Assembly: GCA_003254885.1 (NCBI GenBank)
Contig: QANT01006444.1
Coordinates: 1 to 64,000, forward strand
Direction: 5' to 3'
Source: Purshia tridentata
Taxonomy: Eukaryota; Streptophyta; Magnoliopsida; Rosales; Rosaceae
Length of the DNA: 64,000 nt
The notes beneath the pieces are model-generated. The model saw only the letters and a list, made by a program, of their open reading frames with translations, ran no database searches and was not told the origin of the DNA. Every line of letters begins with the position of its first letter. Positions within the stretch are counted from its first letter, which is position 1. Below, one piece after another: positions 35,074 to 46,561 of this stretch. A program made the translations under genes and the position numbers.

Positions 35074-35599
35074 TTAAGTTTTTTGAATGGTCAAAACATA
35101 CAAACCATAGAAACTCAACATCTATGTAATTTGCAAAACCTAACCCTTGAACTTAATAATTCAATTGTCCCATGTGATTTTGTGTATTTGATTATTTCAC
35201 ACTAAGATCTAACAACAGCTAGATGCATACAACCTAGAGTGTTCAATCCTAAGAAATAAACAATCTAACATAGTCTTGAAAACAGAGATTAAGAATTTAA
35301 TATCAAGACATCAATTGAAATGCATGCATGGTCTTTGACTAGCCACTAAGTCTCATGTCACGATGTTATGGTTTAACTTCGATCAAAAATTCATCCTTAT
35401 TCTAACATGTCAAAATAAAATATTTAATTATGAAAAAGATAAGCACATTCATAATCAAAAGAAAAACTAGATTGAAATAAATCATGTCTACAAAAATGGA
35501 TGAATATAAATAAGAACAATGAGGAACAAGAGGAAAAATGAAGAAAAACCAAAGAGGAAGGTGTGGCTAGGCTTAGTGACTAGCGGCAGTAGCTTCTTG

Positions 35600-35601
<2 letters not shown>

Positions 35602-35651
<50 letters not shown>

Positions 35652-35652
35652 A
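35602..35652. repeat. CT microsatellite
   Basis: An almost pure CT dinucleotide run of about 50 bases. Confidence 0.95.
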
Positions 35653-35807
35653 GCTTTGAAGAATTCTAAACACTTGATGATTGAAATGAGGGGAGGAGAG
35701 GTCTATTTATAGGGGAGGAATTCCTAGGGAGGAGAGGCGGCAAGGCTTTGCCTTGCCTTGCATGTTGCCCTAGGCAGTGGTGGAGTGGAGTGCACGACAA
35801 GGCACTA

Positions 35808-36120
35808 TGTTAGTTCTATAATGTATATTGGCTGGTTCTTTGACAAAATCACTTGCATTTACTTTGTAATTATCACTAAGATAAGCTCTAGACTAGAACT
35901 AGGATCAAGAAAGTGTGAAATGAAGACATCAAGTTGGATGTTGCAAAGCAAGTGCTCAATGTAAAATTCATATCATGAATTTCACGAACATCAGTTTTGT
36001 GCATGTTTTGACTATTCATTCTCTGATCATAAAAGCATATGTCTGCTCATGTGCACTGCACATGCAGTTTCATCACTTATATGTTTTCACGTGCCTTGTA
36101 CATGACTAGGTCATTCCCTC
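35808..36120 (+). mobile_element. SIRE/Maximus-type copia LTR, first part
   Basis: TGTTAGTTCTATAATG, TTTGACAAAATCACTTG, CTCTAGACTAGAACTAGG and ATCATGAATTTCACG align in order with the start of the LTR at 59710. The copy is old and clearly diverged. The later part of the same LTR type appears at 46562, with younger elements between. Confidence 0.7.
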
Positions 36121-37342
36121 ACACACCACAAGAAATCTTGGCAACCCCCACCTTTTTTTTCCTAGCTCTATTGCTCATTCGGCAACCATTTAGAGTTGCA
36201 CAACCAATTAGCAAATATGCCGCAATACTTAAGCCAAAGGATGTAAGGGTTGGCGTGGCAATTGGTTTTCAGCACCTCATAATCTAGTATGGTTGCTGGG
36301 TTCATGAAATATCACATTGATAGAGACATGTACGTTCTATGCCAACCTTTGTGTCAGCAGTTGCTAAGAGTTATCCACCAAATGGCATCAATATTGGATT
36401 GTAAGCTAGTTTGTTTGGTTATCATTATATCCTTATTCCATATATCATTGATTATGTAACAATTCTCATATTATTAGTTGATAATTTAAAGACATTTACG
36501 AGCAAATTAGTTGATTAATCATCTGGGTTTCTCAAAGATATTCATGCTTCCTCCCTCAATCCCGTGCTGGGGAGGCTCGTGTATAAAATTCTTGTACATT
36601 GTCCACCTTACCCTCTTCCATCATCGTAGCAAGGAAGAAAGAATGATTGGAGAATGGGCTGGATTTGCAGAGAAATTACGTTCCTATTATGAACAAATCT
36701 GAAAACCCACCATCATTAATTAGTAAGTATGAAACAAGTGAGAAGTGAGAAATTTGAACAAATCTGAAAGACCATATCATTTATTAATGGAAAGGAAGAA
36801 AAAAAAAATAACGAGTAGTAACATTATTATATTATAGAGATGTAATTGCAAGCCTTGAGCTTAGATGAGTTGCATTAAGGCTGTATCAATCGACTGGACT
36901 TGAAGATGATGCCAATCCGATGCTAAGCGTGATTTACCAAGGACCTGAAAAGAGAGAGAAAATGATTATCAGAGAGAGAGAGGAAGAAAAATTGTTTCAC
37001 CAAATTAAAACACCAAAAAGAGAGGAGATGAAGCCATTTTATTTCGTCTTTTCTGAAGCAAATTTTCAAATTCAAAATTCATTTGGGTGGGAGTTAGGAC
37101 ACATTGTATTATTGAGTGAAAACCTTTTATCTCATTTGTCTTGGGAAGCCACACTAAGATGTCTCTTCTTTTTCATCTTGGGAACCCGTAAAACGATGAT
37201 AGAAGAGAGGAAATTTTATCTCTCTTCCATTTTTTTAATCTATTTGGCAACTACAGCAAGTTGCTATTTCTACAGTAACTTCAGCAGAAATGGTGGACGT
37301 TAGGATAAGGTAAGTCTTCCTCTAACAGGTAGCACACTATCA
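36121..37342. other. Unassigned DNA, possible CACTA-like left end
   Basis: At 36124 CACCACAAGAAATCTTGGC resembles a CACTA terminus and shares TTGGCAACC with the one at 34903. No matching right end was found. GA-rich runs lie around 36948-37030. A 127-codon forward frame (36920-37303) has no recognisable domain. Confidence 0.35.
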
Positions 37343-37350
37343 CTTTTATT

Positions 37351-38037
37351 TAGGGGTGCACAAATATACCGAAAATCTGCTTACCGATCCGATCTGATCC
37401 GCATTTTGTGGATATTATACCAATCCAATCCGCACTTTCTTATTTGTGAATATCGATCCGCAATTTGTGGATCAGATATGGATATTAATATTAAAAACCA
37501 CGGATATATCCGATCCGATCTGCAAATTATATATATTAAATTTTTATATAGTTTATATATGTTTGTATATGTTTAATTCCTATTATTGAGTAAATTAAAG
37601 CCCCTATTATAGTTTATAATACCATATAGTTTATAAACTATCTATGTTACTATATAATTTTAGTTTAGGGTATTTTAAATTAATTTGACAATAAAATCTA
37701 TTATAAAAATTATAAATATATATAGTATATAGTTAGGACTACTAGAAAGTAGGAACTTGTTATGTTTGAAGCTTGTCTTAATTTCTGAATTTTATGTTAT
37801 GTAACTATTGAATTAATTTGAGGGATGATTTTTATGTTGTATAATTGCTAAATAATTTTTATGTTATTATTTGGATATTATCCGTTATCCGATCCGATCC
37901 GATTTTGTGGGTATCCGAACTTGTGAATATTCGAATTTGTGGATCGGATACAGATATGAAAATTACTATACCGCAAATTGTGAATTGAATATGGATAATG
38001 GTTTGTGGATCGGATAATCGATCCGTGTGCACCCTTA
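37351..38037. mobile_element. hAT-like non-autonomous element (MITE), 687 bp
   Basis: The ends TAGGGGTGCAC (37351) and, reverse-complemented, TAAGGGTGCAC (38037) match at 10 of 11 positions. They are flanked by identical 8-bp CTTTTATT at 37343-37350 and 38038-38045, the duplication length of hAT elements. Both subterminal regions carry many GATCCGATCCG-type repeats, likely transposase-binding sites; the middle is AT-rich and non-coding. Movement would depend on an outside hAT transposase. Confidence 0.88.
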
Positions 38038-38045
38038 CTTTTATT

Positions 38046-38310
38046 ACAACACTTTACAAATCAATTAAGTTAATCAACCCTTCCAGCAACGGAACTCCAC
38101 CCGGCTCATAGTTTACCAACTAACTAATAATGAATACTCAAAGGGTCAGCCAATAAACAGTAAATGTTGACCATTTGAAAGGGTAATTGCACCAGATTTG
38201 TTAAAAGTTTAAGAAAATAGTGACCTTTGCTCACTTTTGTTGTATGTACACCTCAACTGAATAATCCTGATTTTTAATGACACTATATGATTGGGGTATT
38301 CACACACTCA
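38046..38310. mobile_element. Probable remnant of the SIRE-type LTR
   Basis: TATATGATTGGGGTATTCACACACTC near 38285 resembles CTTATGATTGGGCCTTTACTCTCC at about 60072 in the SIRE LTR, just before the copia insertion. The rest is not clearly aligned. Confidence 0.35.
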
Positions 38311-38738
38311 TGTTGGAGTTGTTTTACAACTCAATTCTATTTTGGTCTCATAGTTGCTTAAGGAAGTCTGCAGCCTAAGTAAAAGGTCAGGAGTTCAACT
38401 AAGATTGCACCATGAGACCTATATGGTTTTATGTGTTTCTGGTTTATTAGGCTAAAGGTATTCCTACTTTTCTAAGGACAATGAATTAGTGTTCTAGGTA
38501 AATAAGGTTATCCTGTGAGTCCAGTTATGGGTTGGACTCATAGGCTATGCCACTCTATATAAGGTCGAGATCCCCTTGCACACAGATGATAACAAAATTC
38601 AGTTCTACTCCCCATCAAGTAGTTAGTGCTAAAGGTCTGCAAGTGCAAGGAAGATTCTTGACTCTCAATTGCAGCCATGTCCGCAATTATGGTAAACTCA
38701 GGTATGTGTTTTATTTATACAAGTTACTAAAGTCTACA
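38311..38738 (+). repeat. 5' LTR of the copia element
   Basis: It runs TGTTGGAGTTG to GTCTACA. A TATA-like TATATAAG lies at 38556-38563. The second copy is at 46134. Confidence 0.9.
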
Positions 38739-38740
38739 TG

Positions 38741-38752
38741 TGGTATCAGAGC
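38741..38752 (+). other. Primer binding site, tRNA-Met type
   Basis: TGGTATCAGAGC lies 2 bases after the LTR and is a perfect match to the common plant copia primer site. Confidence 0.85.
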
Positions 38753-40054
38753 ATAGCTTGTATGATTAAAACCTAAAAGAAACTTGTCTTGCCTAATTGT
38801 TTTCACACTCTATCAAACGATTAGGGTTAATCTTGAGAAATATATGTAAAAGATCACTTGTTTATATATCTGATTTTGATCATGGGTAATCCATAATTAA
38901 TTGATGTTGTTGTGAGAATTAAAGTTATCCTGCACTGAAAGTTTTCATCTACTGCAAATTTTTAAAGATTTTATATTTAAGTGTTTGTCATATCAGGTAA
39001 AAATACTTAATTAAAACTTTTGGTTGCTGTTTTGGGGTTTAGACACTACGGTTTCTCATGTCCCAAGTAACAAACCCTAAAACCAAATGACTATAAAGTT
39101 TGATCAATTAAACTATTTCAATTTATTTATTTATTTTTTCAACTGTCTGTTTGTATGTATTAATTAGATATATTTGATCTCAAGTTTTATGTTCAAATAT
39201 ATATATCTGAAGGATGTGATCAACGTTTTAGGGGTTTTTGGACCAATTAAGCAAGCCTCTCACGGCGTATTTGGTTTAAAGAGGCCCTAAACAAAGGTGT
39301 ATTGATCAAATTGCATTATCAGTACATGACAGGTGAAGTAATTTTCTGTCCATAGATGATTATTACTTCATCATGGTCTGACTGATAATGGCTAGCATAG
39401 ATGATGAAACCATGTAGGCTAGAAAAGGATTTCCTTCTGTCCATCGATGTGGGAGGTCTTTTATAAAGAAAGTCTATATGGTTTTATGATCTAGTGCTAC
39501 AACATGGTTTACTCTCAGCCTATAGGTGTGAGTTAATTGTGTTTATAAGGCTTTTCTTGGGGATTAAGTTAAATTTTCAATTATGAATTCCTCTGCTATT
39601 AATTCTATTGAACCCCTCACTGGTAGCAGTTTTAAGAAGTGGAATGAGGTTAAAAATTTCATGATGATTGAATTGATTTATTTGATTGACTATAATTATC
39701 AGTGTTGACTGAATGTTTGTAGTTGCCTAGCTATTGTTTACATGTGCATGACTTAAGGAATTTGCACCAAAAACTATTTTGGTCTATTTTGATTATTACT
39801 TATGAGTGCGTATGAGATTTTAACTTGATATGATGAGCCGTAATTTGATCGAGTTAATTTATGTTAATATACTCCTATGCATATGGGTGCCCTCCAATGT
39901 CAGCACATTAACAATCTTATTGTAGCGCAATGAAGGCTCTCCAATCATTTATGTGATTATCATATATATGGACTGTTAGTGTTTGTTATTGCTTTTGCTC
40001 TCATAGTAGAAATTGGGGGAAGATATGTTCATTAATTAAATTTCTACTTTATAA

Positions 40055-40873
40055 GTGGCTTTGTGAGACCTTTGTTCAGTGTGTGGGAGCTAACAGTTTT
40101 GTAAACTTAAGGGTTAATGCTTATTTATATATGATTATGAATTTAAAGGGTTAACTTGTATGTATCTTATTTGAGTGGTTTTGGATGTCCAAATATAACA
40201 AAACCCTTTGTGGCTTTGTGAGACCTTTGTTCAGTGTGTGGGAGTGTTGATGCCAAAAATCTCCAGTAATGATAATTGGTCAACAAAAATTGTTCACGAT
40301 CATCTTGAGAAGCCAAATTTCATCTTCAATCGTCGTCCACAAATGCGAAGGGGGGGTGTACCTACAAAAAACACTCCGATGCCAAAATGAGTGAAGATTC
40401 TGTATGTTTCTTCCTTTTTTCCACAGTCTCCGTCCCCCCATTGCGTGGAGGTATATTACCCTTTTATAGCAAAGTGGGCCTTTCCGTTGTCTTTTACGTT
40501 CACCCCTTTATTTCTCTCATTAAACCTTCTTAATGAGCCTGGTTGTGGGGGTTTTTTTCGTGGGTGGTATTATGGTGGTAAATGGGCTATTATTCTAATT
40601 AAAAAGGGGGTTTATCCTTTGTTCTGGGCTTAAATCTATACTTTGCCTTTCGGGTTTTACTTGCGTTATTTGGGGCTTTCATACCGTTATTTCGGACTGG
40701 GCCTTATTGCTTTTCGGGTTTTGGCCCAGACATTTTTAACATCCACAGGGAGCTAACAGTTTTGTAAACTTAAGGGTTAATGCTCATTTATATATGATTA
40801 TGAATTTAAAGGGTTAACTTGTATGTATCTTATTTAGAGTGGTTTTGGATGTCCAAATATAACAAAACCCTTA
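40055..40873. repeat. 155-bp tandem duplication, second unit split by a solo LTR
   Basis: GTGGCTTTGTGAGACC begins units at 40055 and 40210. The second unit is interrupted by the LTR at 40245-40747 and resumes at 40748, so the duplication is older than the LTR insertion. Confidence 0.82.
40245..40747. mobile_element. 503-bp solo LTR (unclassified), perfect TSD
   Basis: It begins TGTTGATGCCAAAAATC and ends AACATCCACA, flanked by GGGAG at 40240-40244 and 40748-40752. TG...CA ends and a 5-bp duplication fit an LTR. The two ends are also inversely similar (the right end reverse-complemented begins TGTGGATGTTAAAAATG), so orientation is unclear. No family is assigned. Confidence 0.78.
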
Positions 40874-41274
40874 TGGCTTGGACTATAAAATTACCAATAA
40901 GGAAAATTAATCATCACCCGAAAGAGACTTGGGTATCTAGTATATACTAATCTATAATTCTTTGCTTCATATTAAATACTATAATGGATATGATTAATTT
41001 CGTTGGACGAAACATTGTTTAATTATTCGCTTTTGAAGTTCTTGATCTATATATATCATGTCTTAAAGTTTAAATGATGTTTTAAAGATTGTCCTCTTAG
41101 GTTTACATCCAATTTTTTGAGTGATTACATATGCATTAAAGTTTTAAAATATATATATTTTAGCAAATCGATTGTTTAATTTAGTCTGCACATGTATACA
41201 TAATGTTACATTTTTATTCAAAATAGAATAGATCCATCTGTTTGGTGCCCATACATTCAATTATATGTATCAAT

Positions 41275-41822
41275 CGTTTGATTTTCATTCATGGTATATT
41301 ATACAATAATTAAGAAGGAAATTCATACATAAGCTATTTTGCCTTACTAGTTTCTTTCCATGTACGCTACTATGATGGGTGTTTGGTTCTCTCAATTAAT
41401 GACATGGGTATTGCTTGGAATTACTTACGGCACAAAAGGCCTTTTATTGCTTATTAATGTTTATAGTATTTGATAACATATGTGTTGTAGATCTTTGATA
41501 TATTATTCATATGTTGTAATTATATTGTGAGTCACTAATTTTATTCTTCGTTTGATTTTCATTCATGGTATATTATACAATAATTAAGAAGGAAATTCAT
41601 ACATGAGCTATTTTTCCTCACTATAGTTGTTTTCCATGTACGCTACTATGATGGGTGTTTGGTTCTCTCAATTAATGACATGGGTGTTGCTTGGAATTAC
41701 TTACGGCACAAAAGGCCTTTTATTGCTCATTAATGTTTATAGTATTTGATAACATATGTGTTGTAGATCTTTGATATATTATCCATATGTTGTAATTATA
41801 TTGTGAGTCACTAATTTTATTC
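41275..41822. repeat. 274-bp tandem duplication inside the copia element
   Basis: The unit starting CGTTTGATTTTCATTC occurs at 41275-41548 and 41549 to about 41822 with few differences. Low divergence suggests duplication after insertion of the element. Confidence 0.9.
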
Positions 41823-42239
41823 CTTTTATTTGGTCATACATTATATTATAGAATAACCACTTGCAGCATCTAGAATAATAAAGAAAATTAGGACTCATCA
41901 CTCAAGAAATATGTATGATATTCTTTGAATCATCATCCAGTCAAAATGAATTTTGGGGCTAATAAAGATAATTGAAGTTATTCTCACATATTTTTTTGGT
42001 GTGCTTATATTCATATTCAGTCATGAACTCTTCTGCTTTTTCATTGAGATATGATATCTTATTGAGTTGTTTGGTACTTTGTTTTACTTACACCTACCTA
42101 TAAGAAATTTTGGAATATACTATCCATTAAAGAGATTTCTCAAATGCATTGATATATGTTATAAAGGTATTTTTGTTAGGACAAGTACGTCAAGGCTTAT
42201 GTTATTGCATATTTTGCTTGTTTAATCATCAAAACCATT

Positions 42240-42650
42240 TTTCAAGAGTTTTTTAAAGTGATGGATGAAGTGAATCTTATTATTTGTGAAAGGGTCCCTA
42301 CACATGATAGCCGATCCATTGAATAAAGCTATCCCTAATTCAGTTTTCTAGAAGCATTTCACCAACATGGGGGCACTATCCAGTTTTAAAGATGCTCTAA
42401 TCTAGTGGAAGCTATTTAGTTTTTATTTTGCTAAAATTTTTATTAAGTTATTTGTTTTCTTTTATGTTGGTGATTCATGAATATGTCTTAAAGTTAAGGA
42501 TATACTAATGTTAATGATCATATTGGTACAAGTATGATGATATCAGATCCACTTAACAAAGGCTTCCCTAATACAATTTCCCAAAGGCATATGCTGCCAG
42601 CATGGAATTTGTTTTCTGGTTTTGATATGCTAAGTTAGTGGGAGCTTTGA
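42240..42650 (+). pseudogene. Copia RNase H tail relics (two)
   Basis: Two short forward segments (about 42290-42400 and 42530-42640) read like the end of copia polymerase (for example IADPLNKAIP and ISDPLNKGFPNT), each followed by non-coding sequence. They are the only legible pol traces in the element. Broken. Confidence 0.55.
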
Positions 42651-43886
42651 AGCTCTTATTATGGTTTTTCTGTTTTGTTGTAAACAGTTATTTTGGTTTT
42701 GTTTTGGATACTATTAAGAGTTTGCAGTTTTGTTGTTTTGATCTCTTTTTAGAGATATTTATGAATAAAGTCTAATTTCAGTTAAAGGAAGCATGCTTAT
42801 GGTTTATTTTAATGGATTCATTGAAGTTAACAAGCTGCATTATGCATGTTTTGTTTCATTAGAAACATAAGGCAGGTTCATTGGTGTCACGCCCCAACCC
42901 TTGGGCACGTGAAAAACAACTGTAAACTGGAACTGAAACTGTTTCCTGAAACTGTGGGCCCTTTTTTTGAAACTGTGAGCCATAAATATAAAATAATTTA
43001 CTGAAACAACTGTAATTTACAAAAGCACCTTTATAAAAAACCAAGCTATTAAACCTTTTACATGAAAATCAAACTGTAAAATCAAGTTTTGAAATGCTGC
43101 TGGTCCCACTGCCTCGCCTTCTCTTCACTGCCTCCTCAGCCTGCTTAACCTGCAAAACCAAACCCTGCACCCAACCACAGGTGCACCAGGTTTAAACACA
43201 AACCCGGTAAGCTTACTAGAGCTCGTATGAGTGAAAACTAACTGGAAACCTCAATTTAGAAATCCAATAAAATAATCAACTCATAGAACCAACTTAAACC
43301 TCAAATTGTAAATTCACCAAATTACCAATCAATCCTCCACTAACTAATACCAACAATTCCCTCTCTGGTAAAACACTGATCCTCAACTTGATCACCAATC
43401 CTCTAAACCAAACAAATTCAATGTGATCAGTAATACCTCAATTATCCTCAATTGATCCGCTAAACTGAAAGTCATCTCGAATTAGACCACAAGGTCCTGA
43501 TTTAGAATCCCACTAGATTCTCCAACTGGAACTCACTAAACCTCAATAAAACCACTGAAACTCAAATCTCTTACTTAATCCTTTAATCTCAAATGACCTT
43601 TGTTACTCAAACCACGGTAACCGATTCTCGCTTGATCCTTTATAATTCAAGTTTACACAACGTCTCGCTATTACTCTTTGAAATCCCCCAGCTTTAAATC
43701 ACTTTCACAAAATCCACTGAAAACTCTAGGTAAAAATCCGCGTCTGAAATCCATTTTGAAAACTCTTAGAAATCAATAAATCTGATCAAAGTCCCAAATT
43801 ATAAAACAAGAACTGTAATTTAATAATCAAAACAATTTGTAAAATGACAAGATAAGGAAACTGTCACCCAATCAAAATCCAGTTAG

Positions 43887-44092
43887 CCTGCCGTACATGC
43901 GCAGGGCCCACAGCCTGCCGTACGCATGCAAAGCCAATAATCCTACCATACATGTGCAGAGCCAGAGTCTGTCATACACATGCAGAGCCAACAAACTGCC
44001 ATACGTGCACGCAGGGCCACCCCCAAAGGGCAAAGCATCCCGGCACACGGCCCAAAGCCTACATGTGTGCCGTGATGGGTCCCAAAGACCTT
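43887..44092 (-). repeat. 27-bp tandem repeat array plus conserved block (in family A LTR)
   Basis: About five units of the CCTGCCGTAC type are followed by the shared block ending GATGGGTCCCAAAGACCT. Confidence 0.86.
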
Positions 44093-44995
44093 TCTAAATT
44101 GAGAAGCTGAACGAGTACCAATTGGGTGCTTTGAAAACAGTACCAATCCGAAAAAGAATATTTTCATTTCAAATCACCAAAAACCAGGTTCAACCCTTTT
44201 TTTGATATGACGAGAAAATTAACCAAAATTCGAACTTAAAATTAAATCATTTCTTAAAGAACCAAACGTTACCAAAAACTGATAAGTAAAATCAAACCTT
44301 TAACTTTAACTAAGAATAAACTAAGTTCTCAAAATCAGTTCCCAAAACCAAAATCCATACTAGATCACGGCACAAATCACTTTAAAAAGCAAAAACTTAA
44401 ACCCTCGAAAATTCCCAATCCTAATCAAAAGTCAACACTTGGACTCATTAATCCTCAACAAACCACTGATCCTTACTTAGTCCTCACTGAAGCTCAAATC
44501 ATTACTTAATTATTTAACCTCAAATAATCCTTAAACTGTCGGGATTTCCAATCCTAATTCCGTACCCCTTTAACTAGCAAACAGCAACCAATCAAATAGG
44601 CACACAAGGTAAGCAAGTAACTGAACTGAAACTGAAAATTTATTGATCTTAGGTTCACTCACAGTGTTCCGCACGAAAAGACCGAACTGCCCTTCGTGGC
44701 TCCTTTGCTCGGATTCCAAATCCGGTAGTACAACGGCATCGGAAATACAATTCCCAAGCCAAGCGTACCTGCTAAGCCCAGACAACCCACCAACAAACAA
44801 CAGATTTCACAACAGGTCCGTTAAACAATTGAAACGGGCGGGAACCACCACGCACGGTGGCTACCCGGCCCCGAAAAACACACGAAAAGTCAAGGAAACT
44901 CACCCAAACTTACCCACAGGTTCGGGTGGTTGGCCCGAGGCCAAAAAACCAAGGAACGGGTCGCTGGCGCCACCACACGCAGCGAGACCCACGGT

Positions 44996-45022
44996 GGTCA
45001 ACAGGTGGTCGACGGCGGTCAA
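44996..45022 (-). promoter_or_regulatory. W-box set in family A LTR
   Basis: GGTCAA lies at 44996 and 45017. The middle position (45007) reads GGTCGA in this copy, with the same 11/10 spacing. Confidence 0.42.
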
Positions 45023-46120
45023 CTGCACAAAACTGAAACTCACGTTTAGCTAAAACGAACTACACAGGCATGTAGAGTACGTGGAAGGGACCAAAACTCA
45101 AACCTGGGTCGACGGCCAAAAGTGGCCGGAAAAGGAGGAAAATGGCCGAAAAAGCCGTCGGCCAACCCACCAACGATCCGCCATCCACAGCGGTCCAACC
45201 GACGATCAGAGCACACCAACACGTTGGGCTCGACAAGGCGAAGAAGTCTGGGTAGGTGGGAGGTTGCGTCGTCGCCGGAAACGTCGAGATCACCGCCATG
45301 ACGCCGATTGTGCGCGAAAGGGTCTTCTCTTTCCGGGCGTTTCTGGGCTGGACGATGGCTACAGGAAGCAAGAGGGGGAGGAGGCGAGCACGGCAAGCTG
45401 AAGTCTGACCTCAGCCGCCACCGGACGCGCCCCCACGCACAGGTGAAAGACGCGGCTGAAGGGAGAGGTTGCGTGAGAGAGAGAGAACTGAGGAAATTTC
45501 TGGGGTTTTGGGCTTTTTAAAACTAACTTTTTCAAAATTACAAATTTGTCCCTCTCTTCACACGTCCGTAACTTCCAAACCGTAGCTCCGTTTAACGCGT
45601 GCTACGTGTCTACAAACTCGTGAAAACAAGATCTTTCTAACGAACCCAAGGTCAACGCGAAAACTTTGCTCGAACTAAAAGTCAACTTTTACCCCTAAGT
45701 TTAAAAGTCAAACTTTAAAATTCGAAAAAGCCTCCAACACGTTTTACTTCTCCGGTAAAAATCCCGAAAACCTTTAAAAACTTTTTCAAACGACTTTGGA
45801 AGGTACGGGGTGTTACAATTGAAATCTGATAAAGAAGGATCTAGTGAGATGATTGTGTTATATGCATTTTTTTATGCAATTTAAGCAACACATCAGGTAG
45901 AGACATTAATCATTTCATTTCCATTGTCTTGTTGGCGTCTCATGTGGAAGTGAGTTCTTGCATATGTAGTTTCTAAAGCTTAGGATAATGTATTAGTCCA
46001 AAAGTTTTTGAAGCTCTATGTAAGAGGACATTTCTGACAAGAGGCATGTTAGGAATTAAATCCAGTTGAAATCTATGAGCGCTAAAGTATCTTAGCTTAG
46101 ATGCATCAGCATCTATTCGA

Positions 46121-46133
46121 CCAAGTGGGAGAA
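46121..46133 (+). other. Polypurine tract of the copia element
   Basis: AAGTGGGAGAA directly precedes the 3' LTR, the usual place for plus-strand priming. Confidence 0.8.
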
Positions 46134-46561
46134 TGTTGGAGTTGTTTTACAACTCAATTCTATTTTGGTCTCATAGTTGCTTAAGGAAGTCTACAGCCTA
46201 AGTAAAAGGTCAAGAGTTCAACTAGGATTGTACCTTGAGGCCTATATGGTTTTATGTGTTTCTGGTTTATTAGGCTAAAGGGATTCCTACTTTTCTAAGG
46301 ACAATGAATTAATGTTTTAGGCGAATAAGGTTATCCTGTGAATCCAATTATAGGTTGGACTCATAGGCTATGCCACTCTATATAAGGTCGAGATCCCTTT
46401 GCACACAGATGATAACAAAATTCAGTTCTACTCCCCATCAAGTAGTTAGTGCTAAAGGTCTACAAGTGCAAGGAAGATTCTTGACTCTCAATTGCAGCCA
46501 TGTCAGCAATTATGGTAAACTCATGTATGTGTTTCATTTATACAAGTTACTAAAGTCTACA
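46134..46561 (+). repeat. 3' LTR of the copia element
   Basis: It is the same length as the 5' LTR (428 bases), with about 19 differences by eye. The TATA-like box is kept at 46379-46386. Confidence 0.9.

Larger units (their letters stand above)
34740..35807 (-). mobile_element. Probable gypsy-type LTR or terminal region (unclassified)
   Basis: On the minus strand a TATA-like box TATAAATAGAC (35702-35713) is followed by a pyrimidine-rich leader including the CT microsatellite. Phrases such as CACAAGTATACAAATCG at about 34704 resemble those near termini of plant Tat/Athila-like gypsy elements. Exact ends were not found. Confidence 0.35.
42885..45817 (-). mobile_element. Family A solo LTR, 2933 bp, inside the copia element
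   Basis: It runs TGTCACGCCCCAACC to ACGGGGTGTTACA with flanks ATTGG (42880-42884) and ATTGA (45818-45822), 4 of 5 matching. It holds a 27-bp array, a W-box set and the GC-rich leader. It has no internal region. Confidence 0.88.
38311..46561 (+). mobile_element. Ty1/copia element with both LTRs, carrying two solo LTR insertions
   Basis: Two 428-bp LTRs (38311-38738, 46134-46561) bound 8.25 kb. A tRNA-Met-type primer site follows the first and a purine tract precedes the second. About 19 differences over 428 bases by eye (near 4-5%) suggest an insertion of the order of one to a few million years under usual plant rates. The interior is decayed, with many breaks; only short RNase H-like tails are legible. 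It holds a 503-bp solo LTR, a family A solo LTR and two tandem duplications. Flanks ACTCA and GCTCC match weakly. Confidence 0.85.

Noticed and set aside
35488-35673. Minus-strand frame with a long RERERE run
   Set aside because: It is only the translated CT microsatellite.
36920-37303. 127-codon forward frame as a possible gene
   Set aside because: No domain, signal or splice context, and it is rich in simple GA-type sequence; probably chance.
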